57,593 nt of DNA from Syntrophobacteraceae bacterium (GTDB lineage: Bacteria; Desulfobacterota; Syntrophobacteria; Syntrophobacterales; Syntrophobacteraceae): the NCBI GenBank assembly GCA_025454175.1, contig JALOOX010000015.1, forward strand, positions 1 to 57,593. The letters are read 5' to 3'. Under the pieces are notes generated by a model that saw only the letters and a list, made by a program, of their open reading frames with translations, had not been told where the DNA came from and did no database searches. The translations under genes and the position numbers were made by a program. This document shows, piece after piece, positions 34,887 to 43,165 of the stretch; position 1 is the stretch's first letter, and each line of letters starts with the position of its first letter.

Positions 34887-36605
34887 ATGAAACTGAAAGG
34901 TGCACAGATTTTTTTCGAATGTTTGAAGAAGGAAGGTGTCGAAGTCATTTTCGGCTTTCCGGGTGGGGCCGTTCTCGACATCTACCATGAGATCCCCAAG
35001 TCCGGCATCCGGCATATCCTCGTTCGCCATGAACAGGGCGCGGCTCACATGGCCGACGGATACGCCCGTGCCACCGGCCGTGTCGGCGTTTGCCTCGTCA
35101 CATCGGGGCCGGGTGCGACCAACACGGTCACCGGCATTGCCACCGCCTACCTCGATTCGGTTCCCATGGTCGTATTCACGGGACAGGTGCCCACGGCGCT
35201 CATCGGCAACGATGCCTTCCAGGAAGTGGACATCGTGGGCATTTCGAGACCCTGCACCAAGCACAACTACCTGGTGAAGGACGTGAACGACCTGGCGCGG
35301 GTGATCAAGGAGGCATTTTACCTGGCCCGCACGGGCCGTCCGGGGCCTGTCCTGGTGGACCTGCCCAAGGATGTGGTCCAGGCGACGACGGAGTTTCGCT
35401 ATCCGAAGAAGGTCGAGCTCGTCGGATATCGGCCGACGGTCGAGGCGCACCTGGGTCAGATCAAACGGGCGCATCAGCTCATCCGGAAATCCAAGAACCC
35501 GGTTCTCTATGCAGGAGGTGGGGTCATCCTTTCGGGGTCATCCCATGAGCTCATGCGGTTGGCCAGTATTCTCCAGGCCCCCGTCACCACCACTCTCATG
35601 GGGATGGGCTGTTTTCCGGCCGTGGTCCGCAAAGAGGACGGCAGCAAGGATCTGCATCCGCTGTGGCTCGGCATGCTGGGCATGCACGGGACGTATCGGG
35701 CCAACATGGCCGTCCAGAACTGCGACGTCCTTGTGGCCATCGGTGCCCGGTTTGATGACCGGGTCACGGGAAAGATCGCCGGTTTTGCGCCTCACGCAAA
35801 GATCGTCCACATCGATATCGATCCCACCAGCATCAGCAAGAATGTCCCGGTGGACATCCCCATCGTGGCCGACTGCAAGAATGCCATGGAGCGTCTGATT
35901 GCCATGTTCGAGGAAGAGCCCGTCGAAGACCTGGACGAGGTGCGCGCGCCATGGCTTCAGCAGATCGACGAGTGGCGGAAGGCCTATCGAATGGCCTACA
36001 AGCAGGAAGGCGACGTGATCAAGCCCCAGTACGTGGTCGAGAAGCTCTATGAGCTTTGTGACGGGGAGGCCATTATCACCACGGAGGTCGGCCAGAATCA
36101 GATGTGGGCGGCCCAGTTCTTTCACCTGACCAAGCCCAGGTCCTTCCTTTCCTCGGGAGGGCTCGGCACCATGGGCTACGGTCTTCCCGCGGCCATTGGG
36201 GCTCAGGTGGCCTTCCCGGACCGGCTGGTGATCGATATCGCCGGGGACGGCAGCATACAGATGAACATCCAGGAGCTCATCACCGCCGTCTGCAACGACC
36301 TGCCGGTCAAAGTGGCCATTTTGAACAATCGCTTCCTGGGCATGGTGCGGCAATGGCAGGAGCTGTTTTACGAAAAGGTTTACTGTGCCACCTGCCTGGA
36401 CGCCGCCCCTGATTTCGTGAAGCTGGCCGATGCTTACGGGGCCGTCGGGCTCAGGGCCACGAAGCCCGAGGAGGTGGAGCCGGTGATACGCGAGGCCTTT
36501 TCGGTCAGGAGACCGGTATTGATGGAGTTCGTTGTGGAGGCTGAGGAGGGGGTGTACCCGATGGTGCCCGCTGGGAAGGACATTTCAGAGATGCTGCTGG
36601 TGTGA
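34887..36605 (+). CDS. ilvB: Acetolactate synthase, large (catalytic) subunit
   Basis: The 572-aa thiamine-diphosphate enzyme condenses two pyruvates (or pyruvate with 2-oxobutyrate) for valine, leucine and isoleucine synthesis. Motifs: VRHEQGAAHMADGYARATGR with the catalytic Glu, GNDAFQEVDIVGISRP, FDDRVTGK, and the TPP motif GDGSIQMNIQEL ending in ILNNRFLGMVRQWQ. ATG 34887 has an AAGGGTGA site; longer frames start in the leader. It is the first gene of the BCAA cluster, with ilvN 3 bp downstream. Confidence 0.97.
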   Translation: MKLKGAQIFFECLKKEGVEVIFGFPGGAVLDIYHEIPKSGIRHILVRHEQGAAHMADGYARATGRVGVCLVTSGPGATNTVTGIATAYLDSVPMVVFTGQVPTALIGNDAFQEVDIVGISRPCTKHNYLVKDVNDLARVIKEAFYLARTGRPGPVLVDLPKDVVQATTEFRYPKKVELVGYRPTVEAHLGQIKRAHQLIRKSKNPVLYAGGGVILSGSSHELMRLASILQAPVTTTLMGMGCFPAVVRKEDGSKDLHPLWLGMLGMHGTYRANMAVQNCDVLVAIGARFDDRVTGKIAGFAPHAKIVHIDIDPTSISKNVPVDIPIVADCKNAMERLIAMFEEEPVEDLDEVRAPWLQQIDEWRKAYRMAYKQEGDVIKPQYVVEKLYELCDGEAIITTEVGQNQMWAAQFFHLTKPRSFLSSGGLGTMGYGLPAAIGAQVAFPDRLVIDIAGDGSIQMNIQELITAVCNDLPVKVAILNNRFLGMVRQWQELFYEKVYCATCLDAAPDFVKLADAYGAVGLRATKPEEVEPVIREAFSVRRPVLMEFVVEAEEGVYPMVPAGKDISEMLLV

Positions 36606-36608
36606 CCC

Positions 36609-37109
36609 ATGGAAAAGAACAGTAAGCAGAGACATACCATAGGCGTGCTGGTGGAAAACCAGCCGGGAGTGCTCTCCAGGGTGGCGGGGCTATTCAGCGG
36701 ACGGGGGTTCAATATTGAATGCCTCACGGTGGCGGTGACCCATGAACCGGGTTTGTCGCGCATCACGCTGGTGACCACGGGTGACGAGCACATTTTGGAA
36801 CAGATCGTCAAGCAGTTGAATAAGCTGATCAACGTGATCAAGGTCTACGATTTTCGCGAGATCGATTTCGTCGACCGCGAGATGGCCTTGATCAAGGTGC
36901 GCGCGGAACCGGCCACCCGCGCCGAGGTCCTGCGCATTTCGGATATTTTTCGCGCCAAGGTGGTGGACGTCAGTCCCCACTTTTACACCATCGAGGTGAC
37001 GGGAAACGAGACCAAGATCGGGGCCATTCTCGAGCTGCTGAGCCAGATCGGCATCGTCGAGCTGGCTCGGACGGGCAAGGCGGCCCTGGCGCGGGCCAAG
37101 AAGCATTGA
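36609..37109 (+). CDS. ilvN: Acetolactate synthase, small (regulatory) subunit
   Basis: The 166-aa regulatory subunit has an N-terminal ACT domain (IGVLVENQPGVLSRVAGLFSGRG, FNIECLTVAVT) and a second ACT-like C-terminal domain (DREMALIKVRAEP, IVELARTGKAAL). It binds valine and controls the catalytic subunit. Coupled to ilvB by a 3-bp gap. Length is normal for the long form (also named ilvH). Confidence 0.97.
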   Translation: MEKNSKQRHTIGVLVENQPGVLSRVAGLFSGRGFNIECLTVAVTHEPGLSRITLVTTGDEHILEQIVKQLNKLINVIKVYDFREIDFVDREMALIKVRAEPATRAEVLRISDIFRAKVVDVSPHFYTIEVTGNETKIGAILELLSQIGIVELARTGKAALARAKKH

Positions 37110-37368
37110 GAATGGCCTGCTCAAAAAGGTTTCTGGTTTCTGGTTGAAAACCGGCGCATCGTGGGCTTTTTCATGGGCTCGGGTGGCACGGAGGGGCATG
37201 AGGAGCGGCTCTGACGGGTTTCTGGTCAGATGCATGGCTCCCAGTCTGTGTAATGGATTGTGGCGTTCTGAAGGGACCGGATGAATCGCGGAACGCGAGG
37301 CCGGTTGTCCGGCGGGCTTTGGATTTCCAGCAATCTCTGGCTGGATGTGATCTGATGGAGGAGGATTC

Positions 37369-38370
37369 ATGAGGATTTTTTACGAGGCGGATGCGGATCC
37401 TAACGTGCTGCGCGGGAAGAAGGTTGCGGTGATCGGTTATGGGAGTCAAGGTCATGCCCAGGCACAGAATCTCCGGGACAGCGGAGTGGAGGTGGTCATC
37501 GGTCAAAGGCCGGGCTCGCCCAATCACGAGAAGGCCGTCGAAGACGGCTTCACGCCCGTTTCGGCACGGGAAGCCGCTTCCTCCTGTGATGTCATCCAGA
37601 TCCTCACGCCCGACCACACTCAGGCGCGCATCTACGCCGAAGACGTGGCGCCTTCCATGAAGCCGGGGAAGACGCTGCTCTTCTCCCACGGTTTCAATAT
37701 CCACTATGGGCAGATTGTGCCGCCCCCCGATGTGGACGCGGTCATGGTGGCGCCGAAGGGCCCGGGGCATTTGGTCCGAAGCGAATATGTCCGCGGTGCC
37801 GGAGTTCCGGCCCTTGTGGCGATCCACCAGGATGCCAGCGGCCAGGCCATGCAGACAGCCCTGGCTTATGCCCGGGGGATCGGCGCCACTCGCGCCGGTG
37901 TTCTCGAGACCTCCTTCAAGGAGGAGACGGAGACGGACCTCTTCGGAGAGCAGTCCGTGCTGTGCGGCGGCGTATCGGAGCTCGTCAAGGCAGGCTTCGA
38001 CACCCTGGTGGAAGCGGGGTATCAGCCGGAGATCGCTTTTTTCGAGTGTATGCATGAGCTGAAGCTCATTGTGGACCTCATCTACCGTGGCGGGCTCGCC
38101 TACATGCGCTACTCCATCAGCGATACCGCCGAGTATGGAGACCTCACCCGCGGCAGGCGGATTGTGACCGAGGAGACGCGGGCGGAGATGAAGAAGATTC
38201 TCGAGGAGATCCAGTCCGGCGCCTTTGCCCGCGAATGGATCCTCGAAAACCAGGCCGGGCGTCCCATGTTTCGTGCCCTTCGTGAGAGGGAGCGCAGGCT
38301 GCTCGTCGAGGAGGTGGGGGCCAGGCTTCGATCCATGATGCCTTTTCTGGACGCCAAGAAGATGATCTAA
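37369..38370 (+). CDS. ilvC: Ketol-acid reductoisomerase (class I)
   Basis: The 333-aa enzyme isomerises and reduces acetolactate with NADPH. It has [21 protein letters not shown], the coenzyme loop [13 protein letters not shown], and the knotted C-terminal domain with [19 protein letters not shown] and [13 protein letters not shown] (Mg ligands). Length matches class I. GGAGGAGG lies 5 bp before the ATG. A 259-bp gap after ilvN contains no gene. Confidence 0.97.
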   Translation: MRIFYEADADPNVLRGKKVAVIGYGSQGHAQAQNLRDSGVEVVIGQRPGSPNHEKAVEDGFTPVSAREAASSCDVIQILTPDHTQARIYAEDVAPSMKPGKTLLFSHGFNIHYGQIVPPPDVDAVMVAPKGPGHLVRSEYVRGAGVPALVAIHQDASGQAMQTALAYARGIGATRAGVLETSFKEETETDLFGEQSVLCGGVSELVKAGFDTLVEAGYQPEIAFFECMHELKLIVDLIYRGGLAYMRYSISDTAEYGDLTRGRRIVTEETRAEMKKILEEIQSGAFAREWILENQAGRPMFRALRERERRLLVEEVGARLRSMMPFLDAKKMI

Positions 38371-38473
38371 TCCCGGGCGCGTGCGAGGGACCGGAAATTC
38401 GCGGAACCGATATCGGACAGTTGAATCTGGCACGCTCGCACCCGGCGGGTTCGGGCGATGATGCCATAACCTT

Positions 38474-39148
38474 GTGAGAGCATTCAATTTGGGCACATTC
38501 CGAGACAAGGTGCATCATATTCCGTTTGCACGAGAGGGGATCCCTTACGTCCTTATGGCGGCCTTCGTCACCCTCGTGCTCGCCGTTCAGGGCTGGACCG
38601 TTCTTACTCTGCCGGCTCTGGCGGCGACCCTTTTGATCGGCCATTTCTTCCGGGATCCCGTGCGCGTCACAAATGCGGGCGATGCCGATTTGGTCTCTCC
38701 CGCGGATGGCAGGATCATTGCCATCGACCGGATGGAGGCCGATCCCCTGGCTCGACGGCCGTGCCTGAGGGTCAGCATCTTCATGTCGGTCTTCGACGTG
38801 CATGTGAACCGCGTGCCCGTTTCGGGAGTCGTCCAGGAGGTTCGATATCGCAAAGGGACCTTTTTGGCCGCCAATCTTCCCAGGGCGAGCCGTGAAAACG
38901 AGCAGAACTGGGTTCGAATCCTTTCGGACGGCGGGCAGGAGGTGGTCATGACCCAGGTGGCCGGCCTGATCGCCCGTCGCATCGTGTGCTGGCCGAGAGC
39001 GGGGGACAGGGTGGAGCAGGGCGAGCGGTTCGGGATGATCCGCTTCGGATCGCGCATGGATGTTTTTGTCCCCGTTGAATCCGAGGTCCTGGTCTCCATG
39101 GGTCAGCACGTCTACGGGGGTGAGACGGTCCTATGCCGCCTGAAGTGA
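38474..39148 (+). CDS. psd: Phosphatidylserine decarboxylase (short, archaeal-type)
   Basis: The 224-aa pyruvoyl enzyme converts phosphatidylserine to phosphatidylethanolamine. Visible are an N-terminal hydrophobic membrane segment (MAAFVTLVLAVQGWTVL), SPADGRI, the catalytic-His region FMSVFDVHVNRVPVSG, and the self-cleavage site F-G-S near residue 193 that generates the pyruvoyl group. I used GTG 38474, although it lacks a clear ribosome site. It overlaps pssA by 16 bp and lies within the branched-chain amino acid cluster, an order often seen in delta-type proteobacteria. Confidence 0.93.
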   Translation: MRAFNLGTFRDKVHHIPFAREGIPYVLMAAFVTLVLAVQGWTVLTLPALAATLLIGHFFRDPVRVTNAGDADLVSPADGRIIAIDRMEADPLARRPCLRVSIFMSVFDVHVNRVPVSGVVQEVRYRKGTFLAANLPRASRENEQNWVRILSDGGQEVVMTQVAGLIARRIVCWPRAGDRVEQGERFGMIRFGSRMDVFVPVESEVLVSMGQHVYGGETVLCRLK

Positions 39149-39984
39149 AGAAGCGCCGCTTCAAAAAGAGGCGTTGGCGCCGACTGGAGGAGGGTGAAGT
39201 CCACATCGGGGCCTACATCGTGCCCAACCTCTTGACCACCGGCAACCTGATGAGCGGATTTTTCGGAATTGTCAGCTCCATCAACGGCAACTTCCAGATG
39301 GCGGCCCTGGCGATTTTTGTTTCGTGCGTGTTCGACATTCTGGACGGCAAGGTGGCGAGGATGACTCGTGCCACCAGCCGTTTCGGGGTGGAATACGATT
39401 CCCTTGCCGACTTGGTCGCCTTCGGTGTCGGCCCGAGTATTCTGATGTATCTCTGGGCGTTGAAGCCATTCGGGCGCATAGGCTGGCTGGCCGCTTTTGT
39501 CTTTGTGGCCTGTGGGGCGCTCCGTCTGGCGCGGTTCAACGTTCAGACGGAGACCTCCAGCAAGAAGTACTTTGTGGGGCTGCCCATTCCCGGCGCGGCC
39601 AACATGATCGCCACCACCGTGTTCTTCCTGGAGGGATGGAGGATATCCTTCACTCCTTACGGGTCTCCCTCCCTGCTGGTGGTCACTTATCTCCTGGGCT
39701 TCCTGATGGTGAGCATGGTCCCGTTTTACAGCTTCAAGGATTTTGAGATGATCAAAGCCAAGCCCATCCCGGTGCTCTTCGGAGTGCTTGTGCTGGTGAC
39801 GGTCATTGCCATCGAGCCGCAGTTGATGCTGTTTTCCATGTGCCTGACCTACGTGCTGGCAGGACCGGTCCTTTACGTTCTGCAAAGGGCTCGTCGAAAG
39901 CCTGCCGAAGAGCCCCCTTCCGACGCGGTCGAAAAAACCCGGGAGGTCGGGGTCCCGCAGGATCAGGAGGAGACCCTCTCATGA
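39133..39984 (+). CDS. pssA: CDP-diacylglycerol-serine O-phosphatidyltransferase
   Basis: The 283-aa membrane protein carries the CDP-alcohol phosphatidyltransferase signature D-G-x2-A-R-x8-G-x3-D-x3-D (DGKVARMTRATSRFGVEYDS, then LAD). It makes phosphatidylserine, the substrate of Psd, so the overlapping pair completes the phosphatidylethanolamine branch. A basic N-terminus (KKRRFKKRRWRR) precedes about six to eight helices; the C-terminal tail is acidic and soluble. The start overlaps the end of psd by 16 bp. Confidence 0.95.
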   Translation: MPPEVKKRRFKKRRWRRLEEGEVHIGAYIVPNLLTTGNLMSGFFGIVSSINGNFQMAALAIFVSCVFDILDGKVARMTRATSRFGVEYDSLADLVAFGVGPSILMYLWALKPFGRIGWLAAFVFVACGALRLARFNVQTETSSKKYFVGLPIPGAANMIATTVFFLEGWRISFTPYGSPSLLVVTYLLGFLMVSMVPFYSFKDFEMIKAKPIPVLFGVLVLVTVIAIEPQLMLFSMCLTYVLAGPVLYVLQRARRKPAEEPPSDAVEKTREVGVPQDQEETLS

Positions 39985-40007
39985 TCGATGACAAGAGGTA
40001 AATTTTA

Positions 40008-41267
40008 ATGTCCATGACCATTAGCGAGAAAATCCTCGCAAGACATGCTGACCGCGCGGAAGTGCAGCCGGAAGAGCTGATCGAGGTCAGGGTTGATTTC
40101 GCCCTGGGCAATGATATCACGGCTCCCCTCGCCATCGAGGCTTTCAGGAGGACCGGAGTCGCAAGGGTTTTTGACAGGGACCGCATCGCCCTGGTGCCGG
40201 ATCATTTCACACCGAACAAGGACATCAATTCGGCCATGCAGGTGAAGCTCATGCGGGAGTTCGCCAGTGAGTTTCAGATCACCCACTATTTCGAGGTGGG
40301 GCGCATGGGGGTCGAGCATGCTCTTCTGCCCGAACAGGGGCTCGTACTGCCGGGTGATGTGGTCATCGGAGCCGACAGTCACACGTGCACCTATGGCGCC
40401 CTGGGCGCCTTTGCCACGGGAGTGGGCAGCACCGATCTCGCCGCGGCCATGATCACGGGACGCATCTGGTTCAAGGTTCCCCCGTCCATTAAATTCATTT
40501 ACCGTGGAAAGCTGCGACGGTGGGTTGGGGGAAAGGACCTGATCCTCCATACCATCGGTCAGATTGGAGTGGATGGCGCGCGGTACCGGGCCATGGAATT
40601 CACGGGTGAGGTCATTGAGGGGCTGCCCATGGCCGATCGTTTCACCATGTCCAACATGGCCATCGAGGCGGGCGCCAAGGTGGGCGTCATTGCCCCCGAT
40701 GCTCTGACCGAAGCATATGTGAGGGACCGGGCCAGGCGCTCCTATGAATTTTTCGAGAGCGATCCGGGCGCTGTTTACGAAAGAGTGTACGACTGGGATG
40801 TATCCGGGTTCGAGCCCATGGTGGCCCTCCCCCATTCGCCCGAGAACGTTCGGCCCGTCCATGAGCTTCCCGAAATCCAGATTCACCAGGCGGTCATTGG
40901 TTCCTGCACCAACGGGCGCCTGGAGGATTTGCGACTGGCCGCCGGCATTCTGAAAGGAAGAAAGGTGGCTCGAAACGTCCGATGCCTGGTGATTCCAGCC
41001 ACCCAGCGCATCTACCAGGAAGCCATGCGCGAAGGACTTCTCGAGATTTTCGTCGATGCGGAAGCCGCGGTGAGCACGCCCACCTGCGGTCCCTGTCTTG
41101 GAGGGCACATGGGAATCCTGGCTCCCGGAGAGCGCGCGGTCGCGACCACGAATCGCAACTTCGTCGGGCGCATGGGACACCCCGAGAGCGAGGTCTACCT
41201 GAGCAATCCGGCCGTGGCCGCGGCCTCGGCCATTGCCGGCCGCATCGTTCACCCCGATGCCGTCTGA
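40008..41267 (+). CDS. leuC: 3-Isopropylmalate dehydratase, large subunit
   Basis: The 419-aa aconitase-family subunit isomerises 2- and 3-isopropylmalate using a [4Fe-4S] cluster. Ligand cysteines are in GSCTNGR and STPTCGPCLGGHMG; other motifs are DHFTPNKDINSA and VIGADSHTCTYGALGAFATGVG. Its size is that of the shorter, archaeal-like HACN/LeuC type rather than E. coli LeuC (about 466 aa), so homoaconitase activity cannot be excluded. The companion leuD and leuB downstream support leucine synthesis. Confidence 0.93.
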   Translation: MSMTISEKILARHADRAEVQPEELIEVRVDFALGNDITAPLAIEAFRRTGVARVFDRDRIALVPDHFTPNKDINSAMQVKLMREFASEFQITHYFEVGRMGVEHALLPEQGLVLPGDVVIGADSHTCTYGALGAFATGVGSTDLAAAMITGRIWFKVPPSIKFIYRGKLRRWVGGKDLILHTIGQIGVDGARYRAMEFTGEVIEGLPMADRFTMSNMAIEAGAKVGVIAPDALTEAYVRDRARRSYEFFESDPGAVYERVYDWDVSGFEPMVALPHSPENVRPVHELPEIQIHQAVIGSCTNGRLEDLRLAAGILKGRKVARNVRCLVIPATQRIYQEAMREGLLEIFVDAEAAVSTPTCGPCLGGHMGILAPGERAVATTNRNFVGRMGHPESEVYLSNPAVAAASAIAGRIVHPDAV

Positions 41268-41376
41268 TGAGCAATTCACTGGGAATTGGGCTGCCGGGCG
41301 AGGGCATCGTGAAGGCTGATGCTTTTCCCCTTTTCCCGGGCCCCCTGCCCACATTGGGACCATGAGAGGAACCTGG

Positions 41377-41880
41377 ATGAAACTGCAAGGAACCGCCTGG
41401 AAATTCGGCGACGATGTGGATACGGACGCCATCATTCCCGCACGATATCTGAACACCACCGACCCCGCTCTTCTCGCGGCCCACTGCATGGAGGATGCGG
41501 ATCCGGACTTCACGAAGAAGGTCAGGCCGGGAGACATGATCATTGCCGGCAAGAACTTCGGTTGCGGCTCATCCCGGGAGCATGCGCCCATCTCCATCAA
41601 GGCTGCCGGAGTGAGCTGCGTCATTGCGGCCAGTTTTGCCCGGATCTTCTTCCGCAATGCCTTCAACATGGGGCTGCCCATTCTCGAGTGCCCCGAGGCG
41701 GCCGCGGCCATCTCGACGGGGGATGTGGTGGAAGTGGACCTCGATGGCGGGATCGTCGTCAACCACACCCGGAACGAGACTTATCAGGCTCAGCAGGTGC
41801 CGCCGTTCATGCAGCAGCTGGTGAAGGCCGGTGGTCTCATACCCTATGTGCGGGAGCAAATGAGACAGCAGGGCCGATAG
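41377..41880 (+). CDS. leuD: 3-Isopropylmalate dehydratase, small subunit
   Basis: The 167-aa swivel-domain partner of LeuC has KFGDDVDTDAIIPARYL and GKNFGCGSSREHAPISIKA. ATG 41377 has a GAGGAA ribosome site and gives the normal length for the short type; a start at 41362 would add five residues. It follows leuC by 109 bp and precedes leuB by 114 bp. Confidence 0.94.
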   Translation: MKLQGTAWKFGDDVDTDAIIPARYLNTTDPALLAAHCMEDADPDFTKKVRPGDMIIAGKNFGCGSSREHAPISIKAAGVSCVIAASFARIFFRNAFNMGLPILECPEAAAAISTGDVVEVDLDGGIVVNHTRNETYQAQQVPPFMQQLVKAGGLIPYVREQMRQQGR

Positions 41881-41994
41881 AAGGTTTCTCTGGCAAGCCA
41901 GCCTTCGGACATTCTCCTGAAAGGTGATCCGAAGCTTCCAACGACACATCAAACCGAGATCAATTGTTCAACGCTCAAGTGAAAGAGGCTAAAA

Positions 41995-43071
41995 ATGCTG
42001 GAAGACAGGAATTATCGAATCGCGGTGATGCCCGGCGACGGCACGGGCCCTGAGGTGGTGCGGGAGGCACTCAAGGCCCTGAGCGCTGTGTCGGAAAAGG
42101 ATGGATTCAAGGTGGAGCTGGTCCACTACGACCTGGGCGGCGACCGGTACCTCAAGACCGGCGAGGTGCTCCCCGGGACGGCCGTGGATGAGCTGAAGAC
42201 GTTCAACGCCATTCTCCTCGGAGCCATCGGCCACCCCGATGTGAAACCGGGAATTCTTGAGAAAGGGCTTCTGCTGGAGCTCCGTTTTCGGTTGGATCAA
42301 TACATCAACCTCCGGCCCGTGATCCTCTTTCCGGGCGTTGACACTCCCCTCAAGGACAAAGGTCCGGAGGACATCGACTTCATCGTGGTTCGAGAGAATA
42401 CCGAGGGGCTCTATGCAGGCTCCGGAGGCTTTTTGCGCAAGGGGACTCCCCACGAGGTGGCGGTCCAGGAATCGGTAAACACGCGCATGGGTGTCGAGCG
42501 CTGCCTGCGTTACGCCTTCGAATTCTGCCGCAAGCGAAACAAGAAGAGGAAGCTCACTCTTTGCGGCAAGACCAACGTTCTGACCTTCGCCTTCGATCTC
42601 TGGGAGCGGGCATTTCACGAGGTCGCCCGGGACTATCCCGATATCGAAACGGATTATGCGCACGTGGACGCCACCTGCATGTGGATGGTCAAGAATCCTG
42701 AATGGTTCGACGTGATCGTGACGGACAACATGTTCGGGGACATCATCACGGATCTCGGGGCCATGATCCAGGGTGGGATGGGTATCGCCGCTGGTGGAAA
42801 CATCAATCCCCGGGGGGTTTCCATGTTCGAGCCCATTGGGGGGTCGGCGCCGAAGTACACGGGCAGGAACATCATCAATCCACTGGCGGCCATCGGCGCC
42901 GCCCAGATGATGCTCGACCACCTCGGCGAGGAGAAGTCGGCGGCACGCATCGATCAGGCGGTGCGCAAGGTTGTCGCCGGTGATTTGAAGAGTCTTTCGG
43001 CGGGCCAGATGGGTTACTCCACCAGCGAAGTGGGTGACCTGGTGGCTCGGTACATTCAGGATTCAGTCTGA
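41995..43071 (+). CDS. leuB: 3-Isopropylmalate dehydrogenase
   Basis: The 358-aa NAD-dependent enzyme oxidises 3-isopropylmalate. It shows VMPGDGTGPEVVREAL, VRENTEGLYAG, the ICDH/IMDH signature VTDNMFGDIITDLGAMIQGG and PIGGSAPKYTGRNIINPLAAI. Some relatives act on isocitrate or homoisocitrate; the leuCD context supports isopropylmalate. It is the last gene before an intrinsic terminator. Confidence 0.94.
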   Translation: MLEDRNYRIAVMPGDGTGPEVVREALKALSAVSEKDGFKVELVHYDLGGDRYLKTGEVLPGTAVDELKTFNAILLGAIGHPDVKPGILEKGLLLELRFRLDQYINLRPVILFPGVDTPLKDKGPEDIDFIVVRENTEGLYAGSGGFLRKGTPHEVAVQESVNTRMGVERCLRYAFEFCRKRNKKRKLTLCGKTNVLTFAFDLWERAFHEVARDYPDIETDYAHVDATCMWMVKNPEWFDVIVTDNMFGDIITDLGAMIQGGMGIAAGGNINPRGVSMFEPIGGSAPKYTGRNIINPLAAIGAAQMMLDHLGEEKSAARIDQAVRKVVAGDLKSLSAGQMGYSTSEVGDLVARYIQDSV

Positions 43072-43126
43072 TCATCCCGAGCGGAGCGGGGGTATTGAGC
43101 CCTCGCGCCTGCACATGAGGAACTTC

Positions 43127-43152
43127 AAAAGCCCCCCACCAGGGGGCTTTTC
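43127..43152 (+). terminator. Intrinsic terminator of the ilv-leu cluster
   Basis: A perfect 10-bp stem (AAAAGCCCCC / GGGGGCTTTT) with a 5-nt loop lies 55 bp after the leuB stop. The 3' arm supplies a T-run. Confidence 0.85.
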
Positions 43153-43165
43153 TCGTGGAGGGGCA

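Noticed and set aside
37160-37200. Sigma-54 promoter (TGGCAC..) upstream of ilvC
   Set aside because: The -12 element does not fit; GGGC stands where TTGC is required.
38905-38920. tRNA-like GGTTCGAATCC
   Set aside because: It lies inside psd coding sequence and has no cloverleaf around it; no tRNA elsewhere in the window.
40005-41768. 587-codon minus frame opposite leuC and leuD
   Set aside because: It is an antisense shadow of two clear aconitase-family genes.
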